Source: Myxococcota bacterium (lineage in GTDB: Bacteria > Myxococcota_A > UBA796). From it: a DNA stretch of 64,000 bases. Shown here piece after piece: positions 32,523-41,853 of this stretch; within the stretch, counting starts at the first letter, position 1, and the number at the start of each line of letters is the position of its first letter. Where the stretch lies: assembly GCA_029251165.1 (NCBI GenBank), contig JAQXDW010000151.1, positions 62,001 through 126,000 of the forward strand, written 5' to 3'. The notes beneath the pieces are model-generated. The model was not told the origin of the DNA and made no database searches. It worked only from the letters and a program-made list of their open reading frames with translations. The translations under genes were made by a program, and so were the position numbers.

Positions 32523-34550
32523 ATGAAATCCGATCAGAGATCCACTCATCGACTCGATGAATGGGACACCCTGTTCCTCCTTGACCTCAAGGTTCCTCAT
32601 CTCGATCAGGCCATGGACGCGATCCGGGATGCCCTCCTGAATTCTGAAACGTTCGATGCTTCAGCGGACCTCAGCGAGATCACACACCAGCTCCAGCGTC
32701 ATGCCGATCTCGGCCCAGACGCCCTGGAGAATGGCGTTGCCATCGTGCACGAGCAGCTCGACAAGCCTGGAGAGAGCATCCAGGTCCTCGTCCGCCTCGC
32801 TGAGCCCCTGAAGGATCTCTACGGCGCTGACGGCGTTCCGCTCCAGTACATCTGGGTGCTGTTCAGCAACGAGAAGACCCACCCGCACATGCCGGTGGCG
32901 GTCGAATTCGCTCGCCTCATGGAAGACAAAGAGTTCCGAGCTCAGATGCTGGGCTGCTCCGCTGAGGCTGACTTCATCAAGGCCTACGACCAGTGGCTCG
33001 ACCAGGAGCTCAAGTTTGAGCACCACATCCCCGAAGAGCTCCGCCGCACCGGTCGGCTCTTCGGCGGCATCATGGCCGACATCCGCCGCCGCGCGCCTCA
33101 CTATGCCTCTGACTTCACCGACGGCCTGAGCAGCAAGACCCTGGCGAGCGTCTTCTTTCTGTTCTTTGCCTGCCTGGCTCCGGCGGTCGCATTCGGTGGC
33201 CTGCTGTCGGTCCTCACGGATGGAACCATTGGCGCCATCGAGATGATCGTGGCGACCACCGTCTGCGGCACCGTCTACGCGCTGGTCAGCGGTCAGCCGC
33301 TGACCATCCTCGGCAGCACCGGCCCGGTGATCATCTTCATGGGCATCCTGTACCAGCTGACGGAGAAGCTGGGGATCCCCTACCTGCCGACCCTCTCCTG
33401 GGTGGGAATCTGGACCATGATCTTCCTGGTGGGGCTCGCGATTACAGAGGCCTGCTCCCTAATTCGCTACTTCACGCGCTTCACAGACGAGACCTTCGCA
33501 GCACTCATCTCGCTCATCTTCATCGTCGAGGCGCTCAAGGACATGGCCCAGGGCTTCAGCGACGGGGAGACCAGCCACGACACCGCCTTGCTCAGCTTGC
33601 TGCTGGCACTCGGGACGTTCTATCTGTCGATGAGCCTCACCCGCCTCCGCACCGGCCCCTATCTCCGGCGTCAGGTCCGAGAGTTCCTCGCGGACTTCGG
33701 CCCCACCATCGCAATCGCCGCCATGACCGGCCTCGCCCTGTGGATGCACGCCGTCGAGCTTGAGACCCTCGCTGTCCCGACGGAATTCACCACCACGAGC
33801 GGTCGCTCCTGGTTCGTCAATCCCTTCGAGGCTCCGACCTGGGTGTGGGCCGCCAGCACTGTGCCTGCGCTGCTGGTGAGCATCCTGCTCTACCTCGACC
33901 AGAACATCACGGTGCGCCTGGTCAACGACAAGCAGAACAAGCTCCAGAAGGGCGCCGGGTACCACCTCGATCTGTCTGTCGTCGGCGTGCTCGTCGGCGT
34001 CTGTAGCCTGTTCGGCCTGCCCTGGATGGTCGCTGCCACTGTCCGCTCGCTCAACCATGTCCGAAGCCTCCAGAATGTGGAGTCGAAGGAAGGCAAGGAG
34101 GTCATCACGGGAACCATCGAGACCCGCATGACCGGTCTCCTTGTGCACCTCGCGGTCGGCGCCAGCCTCCTCTTCCTCGGCCTGCTCAGCCAGGTTCCCA
34201 TGAGCGTGCTCTTCGGGCTGTTCTTGTTCATGGGGGTCGCAAGCATGCGCGGCAACCAGCTCTTCGAGCGCCTGCGCCTGTGGATCATGGATCCGGCATC
34301 CTACCCGCCGACCTACTACCTGCGCGCCGTACCGGTCGGTCAAGTGCATCGCTACACGGCCATTCAGACCGCATGCCTCATCGTGCTCTGGGTCGTCAAG
34401 ACGAGCATCGTGGGCATCCTCTTCCCGCTGTTCATCGCCCTGCTTGTGCCCGTTCGCATCCTGATGGGACGCTTCTTCCAGCCCGAGCACCTCGCGCTCC
34501 TGGATGCTGAGGAAGAGCCGGAGCAAGAAGAGCACCGCGAGGCGCTCTGA
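32523..34550 (+). CDS. SLC4-type bicarbonate/anion transporter with N-terminal PTS EIIA-like domain
   Basis: Protein of 675 aa. Residues 15-165 look like a PTS EIIA type-2 / band 3 cytoplasmic domain: GVAIVH (His76) sits where EIIA has its phosphorylated His in GxAxPH. It is followed by PLQYIWVLFSNEKTHPHMPVAVEFARLMEDKEF. RTGRLFGGIMADIRRRAPHYASDFTDGL (about 175-202) is the signature linker of eukaryotic SLC4 exchangers. The membrane part (205-650) has FFACLAPAVAFGGLL, ILGSTGPVIIF, and the VTGTIETRMTGLL-like helices of the family. Likely moves bicarbonate, chloride or borate at the inner membrane; ion and direction unknown. ATG 32523 chosen; in-frame sequence upstream lies in the repeats. Confidence 0.85.
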   Translation: MKSDQRSTHRLDEWDTLFLLDLKVPHLDQAMDAIRDALLNSETFDASADLSEITHQLQRHADLGPDALENGVAIVHEQLDKPGESIQVLVRLAEPLKDLYGADGVPLQYIWVLFSNEKTHPHMPVAVEFARLMEDKEFRAQMLGCSAEADFIKAYDQWLDQELKFEHHIPEELRRTGRLFGGIMADIRRRAPHYASDFTDGLSSKTLASVFFLFFACLAPAVAFGGLLSVLTDGTIGAIEMIVATTVCGTVYALVSGQPLTILGSTGPVIIFMGILYQLTEKLGIPYLPTLSWVGIWTMIFLVGLAITEACSLIRYFTRFTDETFAALISLIFIVEALKDMAQGFSDGETSHDTALLSLLLALGTFYLSMSLTRLRTGPYLRRQVREFLADFGPTIAIAAMTGLALWMHAVELETLAVPTEFTTTSGRSWFVNPFEAPTWVWAASTVPALLVSILLYLDQNITVRLVNDKQNKLQKGAGYHLDLSVVGVLVGVCSLFGLPWMVAATVRSLNHVRSLQNVESKEGKEVITGTIETRMTGLLVHLAVGASLLFLGLLSQVPMSVLFGLFLFMGVASMRGNQLFERLRLWIMDPASYPPTYYLRAVPVGQVHRYTAIQTACLIVLWVVKTSIVGILFPLFIALLVPVRILMGRFFQPEHLALLDAEEEPEQEEHREAL

Positions 34551-34558
34551 TCCAAGAC

Positions 34559-34585
34559 GCGGGCGCCGGCCAGGGTCGGCCCCGC
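34559..34585. terminator. Hairpin between convergent transporter and CTP-kinase-like genes
   Basis: GCGGG...CCCGC with an inner GCCGGCC/GGTCGGC pairing in the 39-nt gap between convergent stops. No T tract. Probably ends transcription of one or both genes. Confidence 0.45.
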
Positions 34586-34589
34586 AGTC

Positions 34590-35537
34590 CTACAGAAGCT
34601 GCAGGACCAGCCAGGCGCCGGCTGCAGCGGAGAGGGGTACGGAGAGGTTGTCGTCGATTCGGCGAGACAGCAGCTCTGCAACCGCCGCCGGCACTGCGGC
34701 AGCCAGCGCAATCCACAGCGCCCCGATGAGGCCATAGTCGGGGTAGTAGACCGACAGCATGCCGAGGCCCACCACGGTACCGACGAGCGCGAACGCCAGA
34801 GAGCCCTCCAGGGAGCGGCCGTTGATGAGGCTGGTGCGCCCGAACCGTCGACCGATGATCGCCGCGGCAGGATCTGCGAAGGCGAGGATGCCCACCGCGA
34901 GCGCGGCGAGCATGATGTCGCCGGTCAGCGCGAGTCCGAGCATCGCGGTGACATACCAGGTCGAGGAATTGACCCGCCAGGTCTCGTGGGGGTGGGCAAA
35001 CCGACCGAGCACCTTCATGCACAGCGCGTTGACGGCTGGGCTCAGCCGACGGCTGATCTCCAGTCCCCAGGCCCCCACCGAGGCACTCCCGGCAACCACA
35101 AGCATCGTGGTCGGGGTCAGCAGGTGGAGGATGAGCAGCATGACCGTGACGCCGCCGGAAGCATGCAGCACGTTGCGGGCGTAGTTGGTCGGGCGGAGCG
35201 AGGGCACGTGGATGTCCAGCGCCTTCAGGCCGGCAGCCAGCTCCTCATACACCGGCATCGCGGCGAGGCGGAACTCGTTCCAGGCTTCCTGGACATGCGC
35301 CGCGGGATCAGCAGTCCGAAGCAGCGCCGCCAAGGCGAGCAGGGGCTCCTTGAGGGCGGAGAACCGATCCCCGTCGAGGCGACCGAGCAGGGCATCGACC
35401 CGCTGGCGGATCCCGTCGAGGCGGGCACGGAAGGCGTCTCCGAGATCGTCCTGCCAGCGGGCGGGATCGAGGGCACGGAGAAGCTGGTAGAGGTCGCCAG
35501 CGATCTGCTGGCTCTCAAGGGTCAGGGCATCCGTCAT
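34590..35537 (-). CDS. Dolichol/phytol-kinase-like CTP-dependent lipid kinase
   Basis: Protein of 315 aa from ATG 35537 (a GTG at 35546 is in frame). The first 110 residues are soluble and helical. The remaining part has five or six membrane helices. The signature FADPAAAIIGRRFGRT...GRSLEGSLAF matches the CTP-binding motif of SEC59/dolichol-kinase, phytol kinase and yeast DGK1. Such enzymes phosphorylate polyprenols, phytol or diacylglycerol using CTP. Substrate unknown. The N-terminal extension is not in the common bacterial forms. Confidence 0.7.
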   Translation of the reverse strand: MTDALTLESQQIAGDLYQLLRALDPARWQDDLGDAFRARLDGIRQRVDALLGRLDGDRFSALKEPLLALAALLRTADPAAHVQEAWNEFRLAAMPVYEELAAGLKALDIHVPSLRPTNYARNVLHASGGVTVMLLILHLLTPTTMLVVAGSASVGAWGLEISRRLSPAVNALCMKVLGRFAHPHETWRVNSSTWYVTAMLGLALTGDIMLAALAVGILAFADPAAAIIGRRFGRTSLINGRSLEGSLAFALVGTVVGLGMLSVYYPDYGLIGALWIALAAAVPAAVAELLSRRIDDNLSVPLSAAAGAWLVLQLL

Positions 35538-35557
35538 GACGGGCACTTAGCCACGGT

Positions 35558-35628
35558 GGGCTGCGCAGAACACCTCAATTACACAACTTCTACGGTTTCG
35601 ACACCGGCTCAAGCGCCGTGCGCAGCCC
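35558..35628. repeat. Inverted repeat upstream of the CTP-kinase-like gene
   Basis: GGGCTGCGCA at 35558-35567 is matched by TGCGCAGCCC at 35619-35628, with a 51-nt loop that contains the small palindrome CGGTTTCGACACCG. In the 208-nt leader between the amidohydrolase-like stop and the kinase start. Could be an RNA leader fold, a terminator for the upstream gene or a protein-binding site. Confidence 0.5.
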
Positions 35629-35745
35629 ATTTCACAGGGGTACATCGGATCACCCGTGACCGGGACCGCGCCTTGGCAGACTGCCGGCAGGCCTGCCCCC
35701 GTCAGCAGAGAGAGCGGCTCGACTCCGGCCTCCAAAGCCGTGCGG

Positions 35746-36966
35746 CTAACGATCCTCGCAGAGGTAGATCCGAATGGCCCGGGCCAGCTCTGCGGTGATC
35801 CGCTCGATGTTCTCGGTCCGCGCCCCCTCTGGACCGAGCACCGGCATCCGACAGGCATCGTCGTGGAAGTTCCACACCAGATCCTTGCGCACCTCGATGG
35901 CCAGCGCCCCAGGACGAAGTGGATTGTTGCGGTACTCGTCGGCGATGCTGTGCTCCAGCATGAACGACTGGATGTGGTTGTAGGCATCCCGCGAGCGACG
36001 GTACAGCGGCTCCTGATGGGGCTGGACGGTGCGGAGGAGGTGCAGGTAGCTTCGCAGCGCGGCAGAGCGGGCAGACCGGAGGTTGGTGTCCAGCAGCATC
36101 TCCCAGATTCGGATGTAGGCCGGCTCAGTGAGCAGCTCCGGGTGCGCAGTGTTGAACCGCTGGCGGAGGTAGTCGAAGAAGAACCACACCTGGGCACGGA
36201 ATTCTACGCTCCCCTCGGGCATCAGGTAGGGGTAGTTGTAAGCCACCGCGATGCCGCGCTTCTCAAGCTCCAGCGAGATCCGGGAGATCAGGCGCCGGTC
36301 AGCGGTGAACTCCGCGAGGCGGTCGGGAAACATCCGATCAAACACCCCCACCGGCATCCGCCCCTCGCTCTGGTAGTGCTGAGGACGAAAGATGAGGCTG
36401 ACCTCAGGCCGGACCGTGCCAGAGCGACTGAGCTTGTCGTAGGTGTGGACGGCGATCTTGACGAGACAGCCCGTGACCTTCGACTCGATCTGATCAGAGA
36501 TGTTGTCGAAGTAGCTCTGAAGAAGGGTGCGCTTCTCGTCGTGGGTCAGCCAGGCTGCCGAGTAGTCGGAGATCGCGAACCGCTCCAGGTGAGCCGCTCC
36601 CGGAGCGCTCTCCCCAGGAAAGCGTCCGAAGTCCATCAGCCCGCGCGCGATGTTGACCCGAAAGAAGCCCGAGAGACCGAGCTTCGCAGACAGAGACTCC
36701 GCGACCTGGTTCGCACCCCAGTCCTTCTCCTGAACATAGGCCGCCTGGAACTCCGCACACTCCGAGAGGGGACCGCCCTGGCCGAGGGAGCTCTGGAAGT
36801 GCGTGGGCACCACGTCGCCGCCGTGGATGGCATCGACGACGAGGTTGTCCCGGTACGCCTCCGGGTAGTGGAGTACAGAGTCGGGTGTGTAGGCTGGATT
36901 GTCGACGAACTCCGCGGGAGAGGGTTCCTCTCCCAGCCAGAGCCGGTCGGTCGGCTGAAATCGCAT
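35746..36966 (-). CDS. N-formylglutamate amidohydrolase-family protein
   Basis: Protein of 406 aa. Motifs resemble the FGase family (HutG-like), zinc-dependent amidohydrolases: IHGGDVVP near 48, NIARGLMDFGRFPG near 105-118, KIAVHTYDK near 170 and VEVRKDL-like AIEVRKDLVWN near the C-terminus. In this family the motifs supply zinc and formyl-group binding. The chain is longer than HutG (about 260-300 aa) and no histidine-use genes are nearby, so the substrate may be different. ATG 36966 preferred to GTG 36969. Confidence 0.6.
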   Translation of the reverse strand: MRFQPTDRLWLGEEPSPAEFVDNPAYTPDSVLHYPEAYRDNLVVDAIHGGDVVPTHFQSSLGQGGPLSECAEFQAAYVQEKDWGANQVAESLSAKLGLSGFFRVNIARGLMDFGRFPGESAPGAAHLERFAISDYSAAWLTHDEKRTLLQSYFDNISDQIESKVTGCLVKIAVHTYDKLSRSGTVRPEVSLIFRPQHYQSEGRMPVGVFDRMFPDRLAEFTADRRLISRISLELEKRGIAVAYNYPYLMPEGSVEFRAQVWFFFDYLRQRFNTAHPELLTEPAYIRIWEMLLDTNLRSARSAALRSYLHLLRTVQPHQEPLYRRSRDAYNHIQSFMLEHSIADEYRNNPLRPGALAIEVRKDLVWNFHDDACRMPVLGPEGARTENIERITAELARAIRIYLCEDR

Positions 36967-37104
36967 CACTGAGACCTATCTCGGGCAGCGTTCTGTTCGG
37001 TGAAACCCTGATGCATCCAAACCCAGTCTTGACAGACTACGGCGAAACGCTGGGCACATCCGCTGGCCGCGCACCGGAGCATACCGCCGGCACCTCCAGA
37101 GCAC

Positions 37105-38520
37105 TCAGCCCCCAGCCAGGCGCTTGATGTCTCCAAACGCCCTGTAGAAGCCCCCTCGTGATGAGAGGCGAACCTCCTCAACGACGAACCGCTCCCCGAG
37201 CACGCGCAGGCTTCTGGGAAATTGCACCGACAGCTCCTGTCGGTAGCCTGGAGTGACCACATGGACCTGTGGGGAGCCTCCGTCCACCGAGCGGCACTCA
37301 ACAACCACGCCACGAGCGGCGTCGGTGGTGGAGAGTCCAGTGATGTCGATGGCAGCGAAGGCGACGGTGTCGTCGATGGCCGTGAGCATGGCGGGAGCGG
37401 CGACAGGGGGCATCACCGACAGACTCAGTCCAGTGGCCGAGAGGTCGACGCAGAGGAGCTGGCCGGCGGTGGTCGCGATGTAGAGGTGGCCGTCGGCGTA
37501 GTGCATCGAGAACGCCGAGCCCGCATCCAGGGTGAGCGCCCAGGTGCGCGCGCCGGTGTCGTCGAAGCAGTAGATCGTCCGATCGCTGTCTCCGGCGAAG
37601 ATGTTGCGGCCGCCATCAGAGGCACAGCAATACACCGAGGCATCGCACTCGCCGTAGAAGAGAATGTCTCCTTGGCAAGACAGGGCGTAGACCCGACGCG
37701 TGTTGGTCGCGACGATGAGGCGACTGGCATCCGCCCAGCCAAACAGCACTGCACCGTCCAGCGGCTGATACCACTGCTCCTCGCCGTCCACCCAGTTGTA
37801 CATGGTCACTCCGTCGGAGTGGCCATGGTAGACACCGCGCTCGTCGCAGCGAACCATCCAGCCCCGCTCGCCGCTGCTGATCGCAGTCCACTGGTCGTCG
37901 GCCTCGTGGTCAAAGACATGGAGCTCGCCGCTGGCATCAGAGACCGCAAGCACCGCATCAGCGATGTCCATCCAGAGGATGTCCTCGGAGGTCGGCAGGG
38001 TGTAGGCGACCACCGGGCGACTGCCGGTGAGGTCGTAGATGTTGCCGTCATCGCAGCCGACATAGATCCAGTCTTCGTCGGCGATGATGCACTTGGCGGC
38101 ATCGGGGAGCTCGAATGTCTTGAGGGGTTGACCGGAGAGGGCCAGCAGGGTGACCCGCCCCGCCTCGTTGCTCACCCAGCAGCCGCGCGCATTGACGCAG
38201 ACGCCAAAGGCGGGCTCCTTGGTGTCAAACCGCCAGCGCACCGGAGCCGGCTTGTGCGCAGCCTTCTGCGAAGCAACAGGAGCCGCGCTCACCCCACGAA
38301 CGGCCAGCTCGTAGCCCTTGCGCTGGCGGCTTGCGATCATCTTGTCGGCCTCCGACTGGGCTGACGCTGGAGAGCTGAAGCTGCGGGTCGCGGTCTGACC
38401 GGCGCTGCCGATGGCACCGTAGCGGGCTGTCACCTGATGCCCGGAGACGGTGACCTCGAAGAACTTGTGTGCAGTGCCGCCGAGCTCGTCGGACAGCTCC
38501 AGGTATGTGCCGCTGGACAT
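37105..38520 (-). CDS. WGR-domain protein with beta-propeller
   Basis: Protein of 471 aa. Residues 3-70 form a WGR domain (YLELSDELGGTAHKFFEV... ARYGAIGSAGQ... KMIASRQRKGYE), found in PARPs and in bacterial regulators and thought to bind nucleic acid. A linker precedes about seven short beta-propeller repeats (WMDIADAVLAVSD, WMVRCDERGVYHG, LFGWADASRLIVA, VYCCASDGGRNIFAGDSD) of WD/PQQ type. No signal peptide. A longer in-frame start at 38721 would overlap the TPR gene and is unlike the family. Function unknown. Confidence 0.75.
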   Translation of the reverse strand: MSSGTYLELSDELGGTAHKFFEVTVSGHQVTARYGAIGSAGQTATRSFSSPASAQSEADKMIASRQRKGYELAVRGVSAAPVASQKAAHKPAPVRWRFDTKEPAFGVCVNARGCWVSNEAGRVTLLALSGQPLKTFELPDAAKCIIADEDWIYVGCDDGNIYDLTGSRPVVAYTLPTSEDILWMDIADAVLAVSDASGELHVFDHEADDQWTAISSGERGWMVRCDERGVYHGHSDGVTMYNWVDGEEQWYQPLDGAVLFGWADASRLIVATNTRRVYALSCQGDILFYGECDASVYCCASDGGRNIFAGDSDRTIYCFDDTGARTWALTLDAGSAFSMHYADGHLYIATTAGQLLCVDLSATGLSLSVMPPVAAPAMLTAIDDTVAFAAIDITGLSTTDAARGVVVECRSVDGGSPQVHVVTPGYRQELSVQFPRSLRVLGERFVVEEVRLSSRGGFYRAFGDIKRLAGG

Positions 38521-38560
38521 GGAGACCTCCCGTCCCTTTCTTACTTGATTGCGCCGCACG

Positions 38561-40279
38561 CTATCCAGACGACTTCTGACCGCTCCCGACCGTGCGGAGG
38601 ACATAGAGCCCGCCGTCAAGCCATGCGCCGCGCTCCTGTCGGATGGGCGCGACCGCCTCACGGAGCACCACCAGCCCATGCGCCTCCGCCAGCACGGCGA
38701 TCGCCGTGGCACTGTGCGCATAGCGACCGCTCGACAGCAAGCGCCATCCCTCGCCGTCGATGTGCTCAGTGGTCAGCGCGAGCAGTCCGCCCGGCACCAG
38801 CGATGCCGCAGCCTGCGCAAACAGCCCGCTGAGGTCGCCGATGTAGATGACGACGTCCGTCGCGACGAGGAGGTCTTGCGCTCCGAGGGTCGCCAGGACC
38901 GCCTCGATGTCACCGAGATGCAGAGCATCGTAGTGCCCCTTCCGCTCCGCCTGAGCAATCATCTCGCCAGACAGATCAATGCCCTGGAGGTGGTCACAGC
39001 GCTCGGCGAGCAGCGCTCCCATCAGTCCGGTACCGCAGCCCAGATCGCACACCCGTCCCAGCGGACCTGGGTGGACAGCGGCAATGAGCTCCGCGAGACG
39101 CTGCGGGGTGCGATAGCCCAGCTCGCCGACGAGGTGCTGATCGAACCGGCTCGCGTACCCATCAAACAGCGTGCGGACGTAGCTCGCTGGAGCCCGAGCC
39201 GGGGCGCGATCCTGGAGGGCGTCGAGGAAGTGGAGCGCCTCTGGGTGGCCGGGCGCGCGGTCGAGCGCCTCGGTGTAGCGCCGCTTCGCCGCCGCGTGCT
39301 CATCGAGACCGACCAGGGCACCGGCCAGGGCCAGCAGCGCCGGAACATCATCCGGGAAGACCCCGAGGAGGTTGCGGAGGTTCTGGACACCGGCAGTCAC
39401 GTGACCAAGCTCCAGCAGGGCGACGGCGAGGTTGAGCCATGCCTCAGGCGTGGGGCGAACGGAGAGGCCACGCTGCCAGGTGGCGACTGCAGGCTGGACG
39501 TGGCCGCAGGCACGGAGCACGAGGCCGAGGTGAGTGTAGGCATCGACGTAGGATGCATCCTGAGCGATGGCATCCTCAAAGGATCCCATCGCCGCCTCGG
39601 AGGCTCCTGTCCGGGCGAGGAGGATGCCGAGGTTGGTGTGAAACACCGCGCTGTCCGGACAGCACTGGATGGCCCGACGGTATGCCGCCTGTGCGGCTGA
39701 CCGCTGCCCGATGGCGACCAGAGAATTGCCCAGCGCGTTGTGGGTCTCGCCGTCGCTGGGGGCCATCGCGGCGGCTGTCCTCAAGGCATCTGCGGCCTCT
39801 GCATGCTGGCCGTCTGCCGACAGGGCGCTGCCGAGGTTCTGCCACACCGCAGCACCGGCACCTGGAATCGACGCCGCCTTGCGCAGAGCAGCCACCGCCT
39901 CGGTCAGCCGAGAGAGGCCACGCAGCGCGACCCCCATCCCCGACCACGCAGCATGTCGAGCGGGCTCCAGCGCCACCGCCTCAGCATACGCCGCGATCGC
40001 GTCCCCCAGACGCCCTGCGCTCTGGCGAGCGTTGCCGAGGTTTCCCCAGTATCGTCCCGCGCCTGGAGCCTGCCGGACAGCCGTCTCCAGCAGCGGAAGG
40101 GCTTCATCAAGTCGCCCCTCCTGCCACAGGGCGAGGCCGAGCTGGTGAGCAACCTCATGGTCCCGAGAGCGAGCGGCAAGCAGCCGCCGATAGCCAGACA
40201 TCGCAGCGTCGAGATCACCCCGGGCATGAGCTGCGACGGCCCGTTCAAATTGCAGCTGCTGTCGCTTCTTGCGAGCCAT
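38561..40279 (-). CDS. TPR-repeat SAM-dependent methyltransferase
   Basis: Protein of 572 aa. About ten tetratricopeptide repeats span residues 10-345 (pattern A-x-x-x-x-G-x-x-x-E-A). A class I methyltransferase domain follows (about 365-565): SAM loop VCDLGCGTGLMGALL, acidic GIDLSGEMI, DLLVATDVVIYIGDL and LVPGGLLALTTEH. It resembles TPR-methyltransferase fusions of unknown target. Cytoplasmic. The start is MARKKRQ; stop is 41 nt upstream of the WGR gene start on the same strand. Confidence 0.85.
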   Translation of the reverse strand: MARKKRQQLQFERAVAAHARGDLDAAMSGYRRLLAARSRDHEVAHQLGLALWQEGRLDEALPLLETAVRQAPGAGRYWGNLGNARQSAGRLGDAIAAYAEAVALEPARHAAWSGMGVALRGLSRLTEAVAALRKAASIPGAGAAVWQNLGSALSADGQHAEAADALRTAAAMAPSDGETHNALGNSLVAIGQRSAAQAAYRRAIQCCPDSAVFHTNLGILLARTGASEAAMGSFEDAIAQDASYVDAYTHLGLVLRACGHVQPAVATWQRGLSVRPTPEAWLNLAVALLELGHVTAGVQNLRNLLGVFPDDVPALLALAGALVGLDEHAAAKRRYTEALDRAPGHPEALHFLDALQDRAPARAPASYVRTLFDGYASRFDQHLVGELGYRTPQRLAELIAAVHPGPLGRVCDLGCGTGLMGALLAERCDHLQGIDLSGEMIAQAERKGHYDALHLGDIEAVLATLGAQDLLVATDVVIYIGDLSGLFAQAAASLVPGGLLALTTEHIDGEGWRLLSSGRYAHSATAIAVLAEAHGLVVLREAVAPIRQERGAWLDGGLYVLRTVGSGQKSSG

Positions 40280-40698
40280 GGCTCAGGTGACCACTTCGTG
40301 CGCACAGACGCCCGACCGGTCGGCCCAAGACACCACCACCGCTCCGTCAGCCTGTCGCGACCAGGACGGCGTCGCGACAGGCTGGCGCCACCCATGGGAG
40401 CACTGTGTTTTCCCGCTGAACATGAGGGTCACCCCCTGAGGCATTGGTCTGCTCTCCGAAGCCGTCGGAGCACTCACCATAGAGGCTGTGGTGAATTCAT
40501 GAGCCCCAAGGACCGTGGCTGCCGATGCTGTTCGACCGCATGGTCTGTTACAGAAACGCTCTCATCGCCACTGTTTCTCTCGTCGATATGTTTAGGAACA
40601 CCAGAACGATTAGAGAATGGTGCCGCTAAAGATCAATGTCCCCCTTCAAGTTATCGGCTCGGATACCGATGCCTCATGAGGACCCCGGAGTACGTCAG
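40280..40698. other. 419-nt divergent intergenic region
   Basis: Between the TPR-methyltransferase (minus) and the receiver-EAL gene (plus). It should hold both promoters. The part near 40540-40640 is less GC-rich. An in-frame extension of the EAL gene to 40636 exists but lacks a ribosome-binding site. No clear box or repeat seen. Confidence 0.5.
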
Positions 40699-41853
40699 AT
40701 GAGCAGAATTCTAATGGTGGATGATGATCTCCCGCTGTTGCGAATCCTTCGTAAGTTGCTGCTGCGAGAAGGGCATGACGTATTCACGGCAGACAGCGGC
40801 CTGGAAGCACTCCAGATTGCCGACAACGAGCGCCTCGATGTTGCGATTATTGACCAGTACATGCCTGGTCTGACGGGAATGGAGGTCATGCAGCGCCTCC
40901 AGCACCTCCAGCCTGGCTGCGTGCGCATCCTGGCATCAGGGCAGCTGGACATCCCGATCATCATCCACGCCATCAACCATGGCGAGGTCGATCGGGTCCT
41001 CCAGAAGCCCTTCTCACACGAGCGGCTGCGCTGTGTCATCGATGACGCACTGGCCTCTCGGGCAAAGAAGCAGCTGGCGCTCACCGAAGAGGTCCGGCTC
41101 AAGCGTGAGTCCGACCGGGCCCACCTGGAGACGTGCCTGCCGGACATCACCCTGGCGCTCCAGCCCATCCTTCGCCCAGACCTCACCCTCTTTGGCTTCG
41201 AGGGCTTGCTCCGAAGCCAGCACCCCGTGCTCAGCAATCCCCTGAAGGTCATCAAGGCTGCTGAGAACTGCGACATGTTCCATGCTGTGAGCGATCAGGT
41301 GATGAAGATCGCCGGCAAATGGCACACCCGGCTTCCGCCGATCAACCTGTTCATCAACCTCCACCCCGACGAGCTGCTCAACCCCGATGCGCTGATGGCA
41401 TCGCTCAAGCCGCTGCTCCCCTACGCCAGCCGGACCGTGCTTGAGATCACCGAGCACAACCAGATCCAGCACAACAGCGCCTGGGAGGCTTCCATCGAGG
41501 GGATCCGAGAGCGCGGCTTCCGGATCGCCGTCGATGATCTCGGGGCGGGCTACAACTCCCTGTCGGTGCTCGCCACGCTCCAGCCGGAGTTCATCAAGAT
41601 CGACATGAGCATCGTGCGGGACGTCGACACCGACACCTACAAGCAGCGACTCATTCGCATCCTCGCTCAGCTCGGAGAAGGCACCAATGCCACCGTGCTG
41701 GCAGAAGGCGTGGAGACCGCTGCAGAGCTGGAGAAGCTGCTAGAGTGCGGCGTCCACCTCGTGCAGGGCTACCACCTCGGCAAGCCCACCGCAGAGGCCG
41801 ACCTCTCTCGCTACAACCCGGAAGATTCCTCGCGGGTCATCTCAGCCGCGTGA
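40699..41853 (+). CDS. Response regulator with c-di-GMP phosphodiesterase (EAL) output
   Basis: Protein of 384 aa. The receiver domain (1-120) has VDDD, phospho-Asp in IIDQYMPGLTG, a Ser in LASGQ and KPF. The EAL domain (about 145-375) keeps each position known to matter: E of EGLLR, N of INLHP, E of EITE, DD of DDLGAGYNSL, K of IKID, E of AEGVE and Q of QGYHLGKP. So it should hydrolyse c-di-GMP when its receiver is phosphorylated. No histidine kinase lies next to it. Its 3' end overlaps the opposite nuclease gene by 17 nt. Confidence 0.88.
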   Translation: MSRILMVDDDLPLLRILRKLLLREGHDVFTADSGLEALQIADNERLDVAIIDQYMPGLTGMEVMQRLQHLQPGCVRILASGQLDIPIIIHAINHGEVDRVLQKPFSHERLRCVIDDALASRAKKQLALTEEVRLKRESDRAHLETCLPDITLALQPILRPDLTLFGFEGLLRSQHPVLSNPLKVIKAAENCDMFHAVSDQVMKIAGKWHTRLPPINLFINLHPDELLNPDALMASLKPLLPYASRTVLEITEHNQIQHNSAWEASIEGIRERGFRIAVDDLGAGYNSLSVLATLQPEFIKIDMSIVRDVDTDTYKQRLIRILAQLGEGTNATVLAEGVETAAELEKLLECGVHLVQGYHLGKPTAEADLSRYNPEDSSRVISAA

